Shown: in pieces, positions 24,701 to 37,274 of the stretch
Numbering within the stretch: the first letter of the stretch is position 1
Layout of the letters: each line of letters opens with the position of its first letter
Assembly: GCF_022539505.1 (NCBI RefSeq)
Contig: NC_061514.1
Span: forward strand, 222,293,837-222,357,836
Length of the DNA: 64,000 nt
Direction: 5' to 3'
Source of the DNA: Lolium rigidum
Lineage: Eukaryota; Streptophyta; Magnoliopsida; Poales; Poaceae
Program-made: the position numbers and the translations under genes
Notes under the pieces: model-generated
Database searches by the model: none
The model's input: only the letters and a program-made list of their open reading frames with translations
Told to the model about the DNA's origin: nothing

Positions 24701-27052
24701 CCGACACATATGTGATTTCGCTTAATTGGGCCGTTTAAGGGATGGGAATTCGTGATTTAGATACTGAGAATATTTACGCAGCATTGATTTATGTCGGATA
24801 GCCTCACTTACCACAAGCACCAAAGAAAAATGCGCGAAAGAACTATAAAAACTAACTAAATATTACATCAGCCGCAAGGCATTGAAAAAATATTACGGAA
24901 CCCGGAGAAATTGAATGGTAATTAAACCTAGCAATACAATGAAGCGATCCGGCAATCTTTTAAGTTGTCCATGCAAGCACCTATATCCGAAACAAAGACA
25001 TTACAAGTTAAGACAACGAACAATGGAAAGGCAAAGACACTACAATATTGTTTGCCAAAGAATTTGGAACTCATCATTTCGTCGTTATAACAAGATCATT
25101 GTAATGCGCACAATAAGCAAACAAAGAGTGCATGCCGCATACCAACAGACCAATATAACGAGCATGTTAGAATGAAACAAATAGACTTACTACCGTCGAG
25201 TCCCATGCAAACCAACATGTTCAGTGGAGTACAAAATTGGCATGAACAACATAGTAGCAGAGCTATAAATTTTGTAACAACGACCGAGCAAGATGAAGTT
25301 ATGATGGCTACATCTACAGAGCAGGGAATGTAAACCAAAAATAGAAGTTACGATGGCAAAAGCTAAAGAGGAGGGAATGTGAACCAACATGTGCCAAGTG
25401 CAATTACTTCATTTTGGCCGTGAACTAAATAATACTCCCGAACTTATAGTGAAGGGGATGCAAATCAAGATGTTTCGGGATATAAACTTGTAATGAGCAA
25501 CACATAGAGGATAGTTAATGCTGGAGCTTAGGATGGACCGGATACGTAATATAGTGGGATCACTCGTGAACTTGTATAAGAGGGAATGCAAACCAATATG
25601 TTCAGCTTTCCATATGTGAGCGTCATGCCAAGTCAGAGAAACAAGTCAATAATGCAGCTTTTGAAGAACAAGATGGCACGCAAAATTATTATCTAGTAGT
25701 ATGACAAGTTTATTTGTACTACAGGCTAGATAGCAGAGTGATAGCATGCCAAACTAAGTCCTTACTTTGTTAGCTTACAATGAACTAGATACAAAACAAT
25801 GGCATCACCCGTAGTACAGGGAATGCAAGCCAACATGTTCATGGAGTAAAAAATTGGCACAAACAACATAGTAGCAGGCCATAATTTTTGTAACAACGAC
25901 TGAGCAAGATAAAGTTATGATGGCTAGATCTACAGAGCAGGGAATGTAAACGAAATATAGAAGTTACGATGCCAAAAGCTATAGAGCAGGGAATGCGAAC
26001 CAACATGTGCAATTACTTAAAATTGGCCATGAACTAAATAATAGCAGGATGTTACTATAATACCTATAATTTTTGTAACAACGACTGAGCAAGATAGAAG
26101 TTATGATGGCTACATCTACGAGAGCAGGGAATGCAAACCAAAATGTTCAATCGCTTAAAGTTAGCAATGAAGTAGAAAATAGCAACGTGTTACGGTCATA
26201 GCTAGGAATGAACTAAAAGAGCTTCGGACAAACAAGCATCCGAACCCGTAACATGGCGCTAAAACAAGGGACTTACATTAGGAGAAGCACTCGTGGGAGT
26301 CACAGCAGATCTTCCCGGGGTTGATAGATCCGGTGATGAAGTACGCTACATGTGCTACTTGGGGTTGGAGAGACGGCCATTACACTTCATGGTTACTCAT
26401 CTCATCTCGCAAAAACGTAACGGCGCGTCGTTAGCACAAACAGGTTCCCCCAAGATTAAACAAGAACTTGCGGGCAAGCAATAGAAAAGCGACAAGTAGA
26501 AGAGTTTAGATCATGCACGGCGCCGGTGAAGCAGATCCGGTTCATGCACAGCGGTGTCGGTGAGCAAGATACGATGCGGTGGACGACGGATCCGGCGAAG
26601 CGGCTCCGGTGGGGTGGACGATACCGCAGCTCGAAGCGACTGCGGTAGACTCGCCGGATGAGCATATGGTTTCGAGGTTCGGCGGGGATGATCCGGTCCG
26701 GTTGATGACGGCGTCGATGAAGCGGCTCCGGCAGGCAGCCGGATGACGAGGATCGCGAGGGCTCGGGTAGGCCAGGGAAGTCCGGCGGGGATGTTCCGGT
26801 GCGATGGTCGTGGAGGTGGGAGAGAGGGACTTGGGAAGTTCCGGTGGGTGGTCTGAGGGAAATGAATTTTTTTTGGGAGGGTTTCCGGGCTAGGGAGGTG
26901 GTGATCCAAAAAATGACGGGAGACCCCCCACCAACCGACTTTGCTCGTCATCTCCACAGGGGTAGAATGGGAATTTGGAAGCGTGTGAAATTTTTGTATT
27001 TTGTAGGCGGGAAGTTTTGCCGCTATGAGATTTTGAATTTCGCTAAGGTCCA
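24701..27052 (-). mobile_element. Degenerate CACTA-like interior
   Basis: No long coding ORF is present. A roughly 610-bp imperfect duplication has blocks near 25246 and 25858 (TTTGTAACAACGAC...GTTATGATGGCT), with a third partial copy at about 26070. On the minus strand, short exon-like pieces end at splice-donor-like GTAAGT (for example SSPDLSTPGRSAVTPTSASP ending near 26280). A GC-rich part (26500-26830) resembles 44880-45130 and may be the 5' untranslated or promoter side. The class II assignment rests on context with the terminus at 23305. Confidence 0.4.
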
Positions 27053-27740
27053 AGTATAATGATAAAAAATTGTGAGACCGTACTAGTACCTCTCGTTCAA
27101 GGCCGAGTGCAAAATCAAATCATCGTCACCTTGAATATTGGTCACTACCATGGTCATGATCTATCTTTGAAATTAGCGTATCCGCTATATCTTGCAAAGT
27201 ATAATGATAAAAAAATTGTGAGACCGTACTAGTACTTCTATTCTAGGCCGAGTGCAACATCAAATCATCATCACGTTGAAAATTTGTTACCATGATCATG
27301 ATCTATCTCCGAAATTGGCGCATCCGCTATATCTTTCAAAGTATAATGATAATAAAAATTGTGAGACCATACTAGTACTTCGTTCAAGTTCGAGTGCAAC
27401 ATCAAATCATCATCACGTTGAAAATTTGTTACCATGATCATGATCTACCTCTGAAAATGGGCGCATCCGCTAAAACTTGCAAAGTATAATGATACAAAAT
27501 TGTGAGACCGTACTAGTACTTATGTTCAAGGTCGAGTGCAACATCAAATCATCATTACATTGAAAAGTGTGTTACCATTATCACGATCTATCTCTGAATT
27601 TGGCGCATCCGCTAAATCTCGCAAAGTATAATGATAAAAAATTGTGACACCGTACTAGTACCTCTGTTCAAGGCCGAGTGCAAAATCAAATCATCATCAC
27701 GTTGAATATAGGTCACTACCATGATCATGATCTATCTTCC
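27053..27740 (+). repeat. Tandem repeat, about 143-bp unit, nearly 5 copies
   Basis: AGTATAATGATA begins units at 27053, 27198, 27340, 27483 and 27625 (spacing 145, 142, 143 and 142). Each unit contains GTGAGACCGTACTAGTAC and CATGATCTATCT. The last copy is broken by the Mutator-like element at 27741. Confidence 0.9.
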
Positions 27741-28425
27741 GGACAGAGATCCAGGTGCCCCCACGTTCACGGGGCACAACGTGACCCGAGGCTTCCCATC
27801 CACCATTCGTTTCAATCCAACGGCAAGGAAAGCAACAAGCGTGACCCGATTAATTTCTGCTGAGCTGAAGAGCTGCTGTGTTCTCTCGAACCTGAAGAAA
27901 TAGAGAAGGGAACAGAAGATGATTTCGGTTCCGAGCGCATCTGTCCGGGCCAAAAATGTATCTGGTACAAACTCCAGCGGGACGACGCATAGTGACTGGG
28001 CCGTTCGCAGCGACGCAAACATGCCCAAATATGTGTCTCGGATCCATCGCGCGGACGCTGCGTGGACGCGTAAAGTGTCCGCTCGCGTCTGGCGAACGTT
28101 TCGTCGGGCCCGCTTGGCAGTGACCCAACGTCGATGCGTCTTCTCAGCGGCGCCGCTTCGGCAGTCCGCGGTCGCGTAAAATGGCGATGCCTCGGGTGGC
28201 ACGCGTCGTCACCTACCTCTGCGAATGGCGATGCCACGCGTGCAGCGGGCCGTCGCGTGCCTCCGACCTATATAAACAGGAGCGTACGCATATCATCTCC
28301 TCCCACACTAAACCCTAGCCGCCGCCGCTCAACCTCCTACTCGGGTTTTGTATAAAACTAGAACGCATAATTTAATCTCAAGTTTGATGTGCCCCGTGAA
28401 CGTGGGGGCACTCGGATCTATGTCC
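27741..28425. mobile_element. Mutator-like (MULE) non-autonomous element, 685 bp, carrying foreign TE sequence
   Basis: Terminal inverted repeats of 37 bp are at 27741-27777 (GGACAGAGATCCAGGTGCCC...) and 28389-28425, matching at 34 of 37 positions. Flanks CTATCTTCC (27732-27740) and CTATCTTCT (28426-28434) form a 9-bp target duplication with one mismatch, as for Mutator-like elements. The interior from about 27980 to 28180 matches the minus strand of the PIF/Harbinger-like end at about 21600-21820 (CCAGCGG.ACGACGCA, GACGCTGCG.GGACGCG, AAAGTGTCCGCTCG). It then has a promoter-like CTATATAAACAGGAGC near 28270 and a CT-rich leader. No transposase ORF. Confidence 0.8.
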
Positions 28426-30676
28426 CTATCTTCTTAATCCCAATCAAAAATGCGTTTGAAATATTTCAGGATTGGTGGGAGATTTTGCCGCCCGACTGAG
28501 ATTAAATTAAACCACGCGTTCGACAATTCAAACTTGAGACCAAGGCTATGATACCATTTAAGTTCGAACTGATTGAAAAAGGCTATGCAATTAATTTATA
28601 TAACATCCACAGGAACAACTACCAAGTTGATCCCAACCGCAAATAAATGCATCCACCAACAAAAGTAGGAACGGTGCCTTATTCTAAGGAAACATTTCAC
28701 AAGACCAATGTACTCACTATGTAGTGTTCATCTCCAATTATCTATGGCATTTTCTAAGTCTTTGGGAGATTATAACGAACTTGATTGGCCTCGTGCAATA
28801 GGGCATCACATGCTTCTAATCTCGATCTCAACATGTTAACTTTTGTTCTTAGCATAGTTGTTGCAACTCGTTCTACTTGGAGTTGTTCCTCCAAAACTTG
28901 AGCAGAGAAAGACTTGGACTTGGGCTTCAAAACCCAGCATTTCGCAGGAAAGAGATATCTTTATCTTTCCCATGTTTTGCCATCTCGAATTTCATATTAG
29001 CATGACAAGTTTTGAGTTGTGTAAAAAGAAAAGTTATTACAAAGAAAAATGCAGATGGTAGATTTAATGTGTACGAACTACTTTTAATCATACAAGTTGG
29101 CATGCCTGACTATAATAAGGACCGTCTATCTTGCTAGCAGGCATAATTATTAAGGTATTATTAATGGGCTACCATGTTCATAGTCTTCGAAGAAACAGCC
29201 TTTATTGCATTACGAGCAGAAAACAGTTCACACGTGCGCTTAGATTCAAATTTTCAGCATGCAACCGATTTATGGTTTAATTGAAGTACACATCATTATA
29301 TTATTTCACACAAAATACAGCAGCCACATGGAACATATCTAATTTTAGTACAACAACAAAATTTGCAATTATTACAGACCAGGAAATTTTGAACGAAATT
29401 TTGAGCAAGTAATTAATTACAGCATTGGCATCGAGTAGTCCACTTGATCGAACAACAGAATCAAAGTTTATTTAGACACCTTCAATTCCCGGACACATCA
29501 CAACCGGCTTACCATGACAAGTGCATAGGAGATTCTTTAGAACATTTTCTCGTCAAAGTTTGCCTATTTTTCAATTCATGTATCTCTTGGCGTGTGTTGG
29601 TAATTATTTCATCGACATCTTTGTTTTCCCGCCCAAATATATCAACTCGCCTCTTGGAGTGCATCCCCCAAATCTCTTTGTGCCGGATTAAGTTGAGCAA
29701 TAGATACCATGGGCCTATGCGAGCAATATGCACTCTCACTGCTGCTTTGTGAAACATCAATACTTGAGGCATTGGCCCTTGCTTCGGCTTTGTAGCTTTA
29801 TTTGAAGCTCGAAATTTAGATAAAACAAGTTACAACATCATATGATGCAATAAAAGACCTCCAATTTCAAGAGCATCATTGAGCTGATATAACATAGCAA
29901 GCAATCCAAAATAGAGCCTCGTACATCTATTTCTTCTGGAACGGTTGGTGTACTCGGACTCGGTGGACCAATGAGAGCACGTGCCACTCGTCATCGTTGC
30001 TCCGTGAAATGACCGCAACACTTGATAAATGGGTTGTCCCTACTGACATTACAGCTTTGTTTGCAGGCTGAAACTAAGACAAAACAAGTTAAAATGCAAT
30101 ACAATACACGGCAAACAAACAACACTGTTGACATAATTTTGAAAGAACCATGGGCAGATATAACAAAGAAACCAGTTAAGCCACATGCCTCTTAGAACAA
30201 ACCAAACTAGATCATGGCGATGATGTATACAATGAACCAAGCAACTAGACATCATGTGCCCAATAACGAAGCCAGGTCACTGCACGTAAGAAATCTAGCA
30301 AATAGCCAAATACAGTCAAAACATGTGCATGTTGGATTGGATACAATTAGGAAAATAATGTATGATTGATTTAAGAATGCTCAGATAGTGCCTTCGACAA
30401 CGTAGAAGGTCAATGCAACAATTAATTGTATGGCTTGTATGAAGTGCCATAACATTTAAATTAAGCATAACGAGGCATTGCTTAATCTGAGAACTGAGTG
30501 CTAGCTCAGTGGCAAGGCTTGCGAGTGCACAGCCAGCCCACCCGGGTTCGAGTACCAACGGGACCGAATTAAACAAGAATGAAGCGAGATGTCAGTACAA
30601 GTAGTGGCAATAGAAATGCAAAATCCATAACAGGGCCAATGATAACATTCACTTGCCAACAAAATCTAAGGATTTA
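28426..30676 (-). other. Degenerate region with short exon-like coding remnants, probably class II TE
   Basis: The minus strand gives disconnected coding-like pieces. One is a coiled-coil stretch LEEQLQVERVATTMLRTKV and LRSRLEACDALLHEANQV (about 28930-28780). Another is SIDVSQSSSESAYCS then SIAQLNPAQRDLGDALQEAS, followed in another frame by VDIFGRENKDVDEIITNTRQ (about 29750-29510). Others are GPPSPSTPTVPEEIDVRGS-type pieces near 29950. The coiled-coil and NTRQEIHEL styles resemble the C-terminal part of plant CACTA-encoded proteins, but I cannot place a full domain. The rest is AT-rich with nothing recognisable. Confidence 0.35.
30496..30560 (+). repeat. tRNA-derived SINE head or tRNA-like sequence
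   Basis: A pol III box A (TAGCTCAGTGG, 30502-30512) and box B (GGTTCGAGTACC, 30545-30556) lie 43 bases apart, as in tRNA genes and SINE heads. No proper cloverleaf acceptor stem pairs up, so this is more likely a SINE fragment than a functional tRNA. Confidence 0.55.
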
Positions 30677-32264
30677 GGGTCTGTTTGTTTGGGCTGCAGC
30701 TTTTGAGAAGCAATTGTAGCTGGTGGGCTGTGAAAAAGCAGTTGTGAGAAGCAGTTGTTGGAAGCAGAGATTTGATGTCCGGTTGAAGTGCTTTTTATGG
30801 CTGCTGTCTGTTGGTTTAGGAGTGAAATGTCTGAAATGCCCTGAGTGCTGAAGATGTTGAATATATGCAGATTTGAAACGAATTTGCTATTTATAATAGT
30901 TTCATTACATAATTATCATGTTTAATAACCCCAAAATACTTCAATTTATCTTTCTTTTTTGCTAAAATAATTTTGAACACTTTTTGTATCGGAATATTTT
31001 GGAGTGTTGTTTAGAATTAAATATAGCTTTTGGCTTCTAAGTTAAAGTTTTTACGGCTTTAAAAAAAGTGTAAACAATATCACGAGACATCTCACTAACC
31101 GTTAATTGATCGATCACCTTAATTTTAGGAATTAATCAGTCGATTGTTAATCAGCGAGGTTGCTTTAAATGGGCAGGCTCTAAGCTCTAAAATATGCTAC
31201 TGTATATTGAAAAGTAAGATTTGCAAAATAGCGCACAAAAGGATTTTTGCAGAAGTATTGCCTTGATTGCTTGAAGTAAACGATGACATCCAAAATAAAA
31301 TATATATGAATAGGATTGTCAAATCCTTCTCATCTTCACCGTCATGTGAAACTGGTAGCTACCATATACAGTACAGGAGAGGAAAATAAAATTGCATCGC
31401 ATGAACACCGTGCTCTGTACCAAACTACCAATTACTCTGTACATCAATACTTCAATACTGTGGATTGGACGGAACTGTGGAGGAAGAATTTCCTCAGCGA
31501 GCCGAGCGGGTAGTGAAGTGCCTCGCGCCGGAGTGAAGATGGACCAACCGATGGAAGAGCAGCTCCAGGCGGTCCGCCGAATGAGAAATTGCGACCCCGC
31601 GACGCCTCGAGCACCTCCTCGTCGCCGGCGGCCGTGCTCGGATTCCTCCTCCTAGGTCGCGCCTCCCTGCTCGGCGTCCTCCTCCTAGGCCGCGCTTCCT
31701 CGCTTGTCCGCCTACGCGCAGAGGAGGCGGTCGACCCGGCCCTCGGCCTCGAGGCTGACCATGGGGCCACGCATGCTATCGCGGCGGAGGCGCGCCCCTG
31801 CGGCAGGAGCTCCTACACCATGCTCTCTGGCGTTCCCGACGAGCTTGCAAGTGGGGACGGACTACTGGGACGGCGGCGGCGGATACTGGCGACCATGCCG
31901 GCCGGAACGACGACGGCGGCCGGGCAGGAAACCCTAACCCTATCCTTTCATTGAACGGGACAAGAAGAAGGGGAAAATGGGCACTGGGCTCTCGGGCGGG
32001 GAACGATTGGAAGGGGCGGGCCAGAGTTGTACGTGAGGGCAGTTTTTCGTTGTTAGCAGCAAGTGTTAGGGGCATTTTGGTCCACCGCCGCTCGGGAGCA
32101 GAAGAAACTCGGGAAGCAGGTCTCGCCCAACTTCCGGATTGCTAGTTCATTTAGGCACAGCGCTTCTTCAAAGCGCTTTTCTAATTGTTGGTGTTTGTTT
32201 GGGCTGCTACTTTTGGACCTCAAAAGCTCTAAAAGCAGAAGCAGAAGCCCAAACAAACAGGGCC
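30677..32264. mobile_element. PIF/Harbinger-like non-autonomous element, 1588 bp
   Basis: The left end GGGTCTGTTTGTTTGGGCTG and the inverted right end GGCCCTGTTTGTTTGGGCTT are flanked by TTA (30674-30676 and 32265-32267). A second inverted copy of the end (GTGTTTGTTTGGGCTGC at 32191-32207) makes a short foldback just inside the right terminus. The interior is AT-rich to 31490, then a CpG-rich gene-like block (31490-31960). No transposase. Confidence 0.7.
31500..31954 (+). other. CpG-rich gene-like cargo block inside the TTA-flanked element
   Basis: The block is open in several frames. The plus strand has MDQPMEEQLQAVRRMRNCD from 31540 and, in another frame, a leucine-rich repeat-like stretch GFLLLGRASLLGVLLLGRAS (about 31650-31710) followed by GVPDELASGDG. 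It ends before CCCTAACCC near 31935. The abrupt change in base composition suggests a captured gene or promoter fragment. The source is not recognised. Confidence 0.3.
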
Positions 32265-32267
32265 TTA

Positions 32268-33328
32268 GCTTTCATATACCCTCAAAATTTAAAATAGTGT
32301 AATCCCCCGAAAGGGTATCATGGTATCATTTAATCTCAGCTATCTCACCCCTAATACCAAACATGTATCATTTAATCTCAGCCGTTCTTTTGTTTTACTC
32401 AAGAAAACATTTTTATTTTGGGAGTTTATAGAAGCACAAGCCATCGTCTACATTGGCACTGTGTTATGAAAAATATCATCTTCATCGTACATGGTTATGT
32501 GAAGATATTGATATATAATTCTGTGCTTGGAAAACAAATAGCAATTACTATGTTACAAGAACCATCTTCAAGCTCGAAGATACGAAGTTCATTGCTCCAC
32601 CAACCAAGGCTCATAAAATATTATATATTAATTTAGTACTAATATTTCGTATTTACTCATATTAAGGTCTAACTTTTTTCCCCATGACAACCCAGTTTTG
32701 ATATAAAATCTAACGGTGGCCATGTGTGGGTCACATAAAAAGTATTGAGGTAGTAAATTTATACATAGATATTGGATAATGTATTTTAAATTTCAAAAAA
32801 TATGGTAGAAATATATAAATTAGATAGTCTTGCCGTGCAATATGCATGCCGCAAAAGGTAAGATAGATCCTTAAAAATTCTCGACTCTAATCACAAAAAT
32901 ATACATAATCCTAATGGGGTGTCCATGAAAAAGTTTTGTCACTTTCGTATTAGGGTATACTTCTATTTCATACTGACTAAAAAACTTAATTGTAATGAAC
33001 TCACATATTACTCCTTCCATTACTTGTTTTAGGGTGTATTAGTTTTTCAAAAGCCAAACTTTAGGCTTTGTGACTAATTTTAGCAAAAAATAATAATTAT
33101 CAACATCAAATAAAATATGGAAATATATTTTAAAATTATATATGTCGTGACGTGCAAAGCACGTGCTACTTACTAGTAGATTACTAGAAAATGAATGAAG
33201 CAATTGAACATGGAGCGTAAATATAAACAGCCAGATCATTTGAATATGGATATACCACATCATGTCAATGGGACTCAGAAAAACAAAGCTAGACATTTAA
33301 ACAAGTAATATAACTATTTTTTCACAAT
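32268..33328 (+). mobile_element. AT-rich stretch ending in a Helitron 3' terminus
   Basis: No genes are seen. At 33150-33164 the palindrome ACGTGC-AAA-GCACGT is followed 8 bases later by CTAG (33173-33176) and then T, the pattern of a Helitron 3' end inserted between A and T. The same hairpin-8 nt-CTAG layout occurs at the Helitron end at 53818. The matching 5' TC end was not found, so the extent is unknown. Confidence 0.45.
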
Positions 33329-33460
33329 GTTTCAAGTAGAATAGGAAGCTAGGTTAGGAATAAAGCAATCACGTTTCAAGTAGAATAGGAAGCTAGGTTA
33401 GGAATAAAGCAATCATGTTTCAAGTAGAATAGGAAGCTAGGTTAGGAATAAAGCAATAAA
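33329..33460 (+). repeat. Tandem repeat, 44 bp x 3
   Basis: TTCAAGTAGAATAGGAAGCT begins at 33331, 33375 and 33419, with almost no divergence between copies. It ends just before the LARD-like retrotransposon. Confidence 0.9.
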
Positions 33461-33477
33461 AAAACACGAAGTGCATC

Positions 33478-36400
33478 TGTCACATCCCGAAATTTTCTAA
33501 ATTTTGGAATGTGAAAAAAAAATTAATTTAATACTTGATTGTTTGAACTTGACTGAAAATTCACGAAGATTTAAAACTTTTAAAGATTATTTAAAAGTAA
33601 TTTCCAAAATGGAGTTTTCATAAATCCTAGTTTCAAAATATTTTCTAATGAATACTCTATTTTGTTCAGAGTTTTTGAAACTTATAAAATCTTTCATTTA
33701 ATAAAAGAGTTTAAACCATAAAAGGCACTATAGCCACATAGACGTGTATGTCAAATTTTGGTTTTATAAAGTTTATATTTTTGATCCAAATTTAGTCTCA
33801 TATTGAAGTATTTTTCATAACGAATCCAACGGTACCTCATTTGTATTTTTCTGATTTTATTTGAGCCTCCAAATATGTATTTCCAATTTTGTTTAAAAAC
33901 AAAAGAGAATAAAAAAACAAAGGGCGCGGCCGACTGTGCGGCCCAAGGCCGCCGCAGCCCACCCGGCCGCCTCGCCCCGCGCGGCAGCCAACGCCCGCAG
34001 CGGCCCAGCTCGCCGCCTCGCCCCGGCCCATCTCCCCGCCCCCAGCCCACCCGGCCGATCCGGCCCAAGCCGCCCCCAGCTTCCCCAGCGCACGCCCAGC
34101 ACGCCCGCTTTTCCTTTTCTTTTGTCCCACCTCGCCTCTTTACAAAAATTAGCTCCAGCCATCACCCTATATAAAGACCCGAAGAGGCAGCCCCAAAGCA
34201 CATCAGGCCGGCGCCTCCTCTCTCATCTCGCGCAAAGCACAGACGTGCAACGCTGCTTCTATGGCGGCGCAGCTGTTCGCGACGCAACGTCTACAACGCT
34301 ATTTAGGAAACGCCGCTATCCGACGCATCCTTATTCTGGTAATAAATCTATTTTCGCTCTTTTTACGTAAATTGTCGTACGTAACTTTACAATTTTATTT
34401 CTTTAGATCTACGCCCCCGTTTAGAATAGTAGTTTTTCCGTTAAGTTTGTAATTAGATTCTCTACAACTTTCATGTAGAAAGTTTTTCCATCCGAGTAGT
34501 TTTGTAAAATGCATATCCTAAGTTCTATTCGTCGGATTTCGACAAACTATATATCGTTGGAATCAGCAAATCACGTAGATCATGTTAGACATTTTGCGTG
34601 GCAGTTTCGACCGCTTTATTTTCGCGGTATCCCTTTGATCCGCAACATCGTCTATAAAATAAATCCTACAAACTTTTTCTGAGAGATTCTTTTGGCGATA
34701 TGTCGGTAATGAAATTCTCTACAACTTCCGTGTAGAAAGTTCTTCCATCCGGAAAACTTCTTCTAATAACTTTTCGCGGAAAATGTAGTCCTATAACTGG
34801 TTTCGACATAGTTCCTTTACCCAAATGATCCTTATGATCATATCCATCTTCCAGGACCATTATAATTCTTTATCATGTTCACAGATAATGCATAGCTTAC
34901 CCCTGATTGTCTAGTTCATGTTATTCAAATACCAATTGAGTTATTTGAGTAAAGTGTGACATGTCCTAGTTTAGATTTTTACCTTGCTTTAGTAGTGTGG
35001 AGATACTCTACCCATATCGCATGTGATGAACCTTTGTTATACATGAGGCTCCGCGAACCAAATCCCAATATCATTCCTATCCAACCTCATGCCATTCATT
35101 CCTTCCACTTAATTCTAACTATTCAAACTTTCAAATGAGTTACTTGAGTAGTTCAATATATCATTAATTCATATCCAATGCTATGTGTGACCTTGTGCTA
35201 CTCTGATAAGTGTTGCCACACTATGTCAATTGCATAAGTCTTACTTTTACGATACTTCATCCAATGGCATCACCGTCCAAAATATTTGAATCTCTTTGCA
35301 AATATTCAAATTCAAATATGAGAATTTGACTATATATCCATTATTGTTTTCTATATTTCTTTCTCAACATGATTCTTTGGTGAAGGTGAAACTCATGATC
35401 ACATCCACACACCAATACCACTAGACACTCTACCTTGAATCAATATCGTGTCCATCCAAATTGTTTTTCATTCACTCCTTTGACTCAGTTTAAAATTATT
35501 CAACTTACAAATGAGTAAATTGAGTAATTCTATATATCATTTGTTTATACCCAAGCCTATGTGTAGTTCATACCATTTTGAGTAATTGTTGTCACACTTA
35601 TTCAATAGTATTGTAGTTGCATTGTTTAACAATTAAATGATTCAAATCACATGAGCCATTCCAATTTCATTTCATGCTTTTGTAAGCATAAAGGATCTTG
35701 GTCATTCCATCTCCCAAAGCCAGATCTTGCAAGCCAAACCTCATGCCACACCTTAGTACCATAAAGCGATTTTCGATTGTTGTCTTGTTTGTTTTTGTTG
35801 TTGTTATTGAATGGTGTGTTTATGTTGTGCTATATTTTATATTATAGTTCGTACGGAGAGGCACGTATTTTGATTAAGAGAAGTGAACGAGCTTCAACTA
35901 CCAAAAGGCAAGTGACATTCAAATCCTACTTATTTTATATATGCATTAGTGTTTTTCAAACTAGTATGCATGGTAGGATTTTGATTTCGAAAGTTATGCT
36001 ATGCTTATCAATCCCAGTAGTGTGTAGCCACCATGAACCCTTGCTAGGATTCTTAGTATGCCTAGCAATACCAAAATGCCACTGCTGTTTTCGATTAATC
36101 TGGATTGTGAGTATTGTGAATTAAAATTAACAACCTTAATGAATCACCTGGGTGGATTGGTTGATTGGTGGGCGGCTGCTCAGGCTCACGCGCCCTAGGG
36201 ACTAAAGTGATTCCTCACGCGCCCTAGGGACTAAAGTGATGAATCCACGAGAGTGCGCAAATGTTGAGTGGCTACTCGGGGCCACATTGTGGTTGTCATC
36301 GCCTCGAGGGTGCACTTGTGGATGGCCACTCATGATTAAAGAGATTAATATGTCGTCCATGTTTTAGATAGCTTCCAGGTGCAGCCTTATGGTATTATGG

Positions 36401-37259
36401 GCTCTGCCGGGATTAAGTAAGTTGTGAGGTCCAACTTGTTGCTAGACATGATGATGTGGTGACGGCCAAACGGGAACGGGTCTAGCTGGTTATGGTTGAA
36501 ACCTTCTTCTCGAAAGATCTTGTCTCATTCTTCTCTTGGGAAGGGTGGGTCGTAAGGTGAAAGTGCACAACCTCTCGAGAGTAAACCTAAGATCTTAGCC
36601 GTGTCCCCGGTTATGGACAATTTGAGCTTTCTAGGCGGGGAATGTACGGAAGAATCTCATCATCTTTTCTGAATGTAGTTTAAAATTTGAGTAGCTAAAC
36701 TCATCGGATATGTAACCATGGGAGTATTGTAAACCCATGAGTTTAACCATGGTGTATTTATGACATCATTCATGAGATTTTGTAAAATATTTTGTTTTGA
36801 AATAAAGTGTAGGATAAAATTGGCTTTATGCAAATTTGCCTAAACTCCACTTGCCAAATATCATGTAGATAGTCATGCCTAAAACTGCCACCATATAAGT
36901 GTCATTTGCCGGTACATCATTGTACCGACCTCCATTCGTGGGGCTGCATATTCAAACGTGCAGGATTTTCTGAGGAGAAGTACGTGGTAGGATCTCGAGT
37001 CTACATTCCAACATGATCTGCTGTGGCACATGAAGATGATGAAGGCTCATTGCTGATTTACTTTCCGTTGTGTTTATTATGAGCTAGTCCATGTGACTAT
37101 GCAATTTGTAAGGTTTTACTTTACGCTCTCGGATCAACGATGTAGTAAATTGATACTATTGCAATGATTACTATATTTTGTAATGTGTGTGCTATCAGTG
37201 ATCCCGGGAATAGCACTATACACAGGTATCATGCCTTTATTAAAAGGTAGGGTGCTACA
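33478..37259 (+). repeat. 5' LTR of the LARD-like element (3782 bp)
   Basis: Layout: AT-rich start, a GC-rich pocket (33930-34130), a TATA box (TATATAAAG, 34168-34176) and then a long AT-rich transcribed part. A 27-bp unit CACGCGCCCTAGGGACTAAA is duplicated at about 36190-36240. ORFs crossing the GC-rich pocket are compositional. Confidence 0.9.
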
Positions 37260-37262
37260 GAA

Positions 37263-37274
37263 TGGTATCAGAGC
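37263..37274 (+). other. Primer binding site, tRNA-iMet type
   Basis: TGGTATCAGAGC lies three bases after the 5' LTR. It shows plus orientation and priming by initiator tRNA-Met. Confidence 0.93.

Noticed and set aside
26511..27053. 180-codon minus-strand ORF rich in Pro, Arg and Ser
   Set aside because: It falls in the GC-rich, probably untranslated module also found at 44880-45330, where the frame is not kept.
28858..29061. 67-codon plus-strand ORF
   Set aside because: The opposite strand has the coiled-coil reading, which is more protein-like. This one is its shadow.
30496..30560. A functional tRNA gene
   Set aside because: Boxes A and B are present, but the acceptor stem does not pair and box B has an extra base. 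A SINE head is more likely.
33893..34370. Several 97-144-codon ORFs near the TATA box of the LARD LTRs, repeated at 39200-39670
   Set aside because: They are duplicated only because the LTR is duplicated, and occur on both strands in a GC-rich pocket. No known domain.
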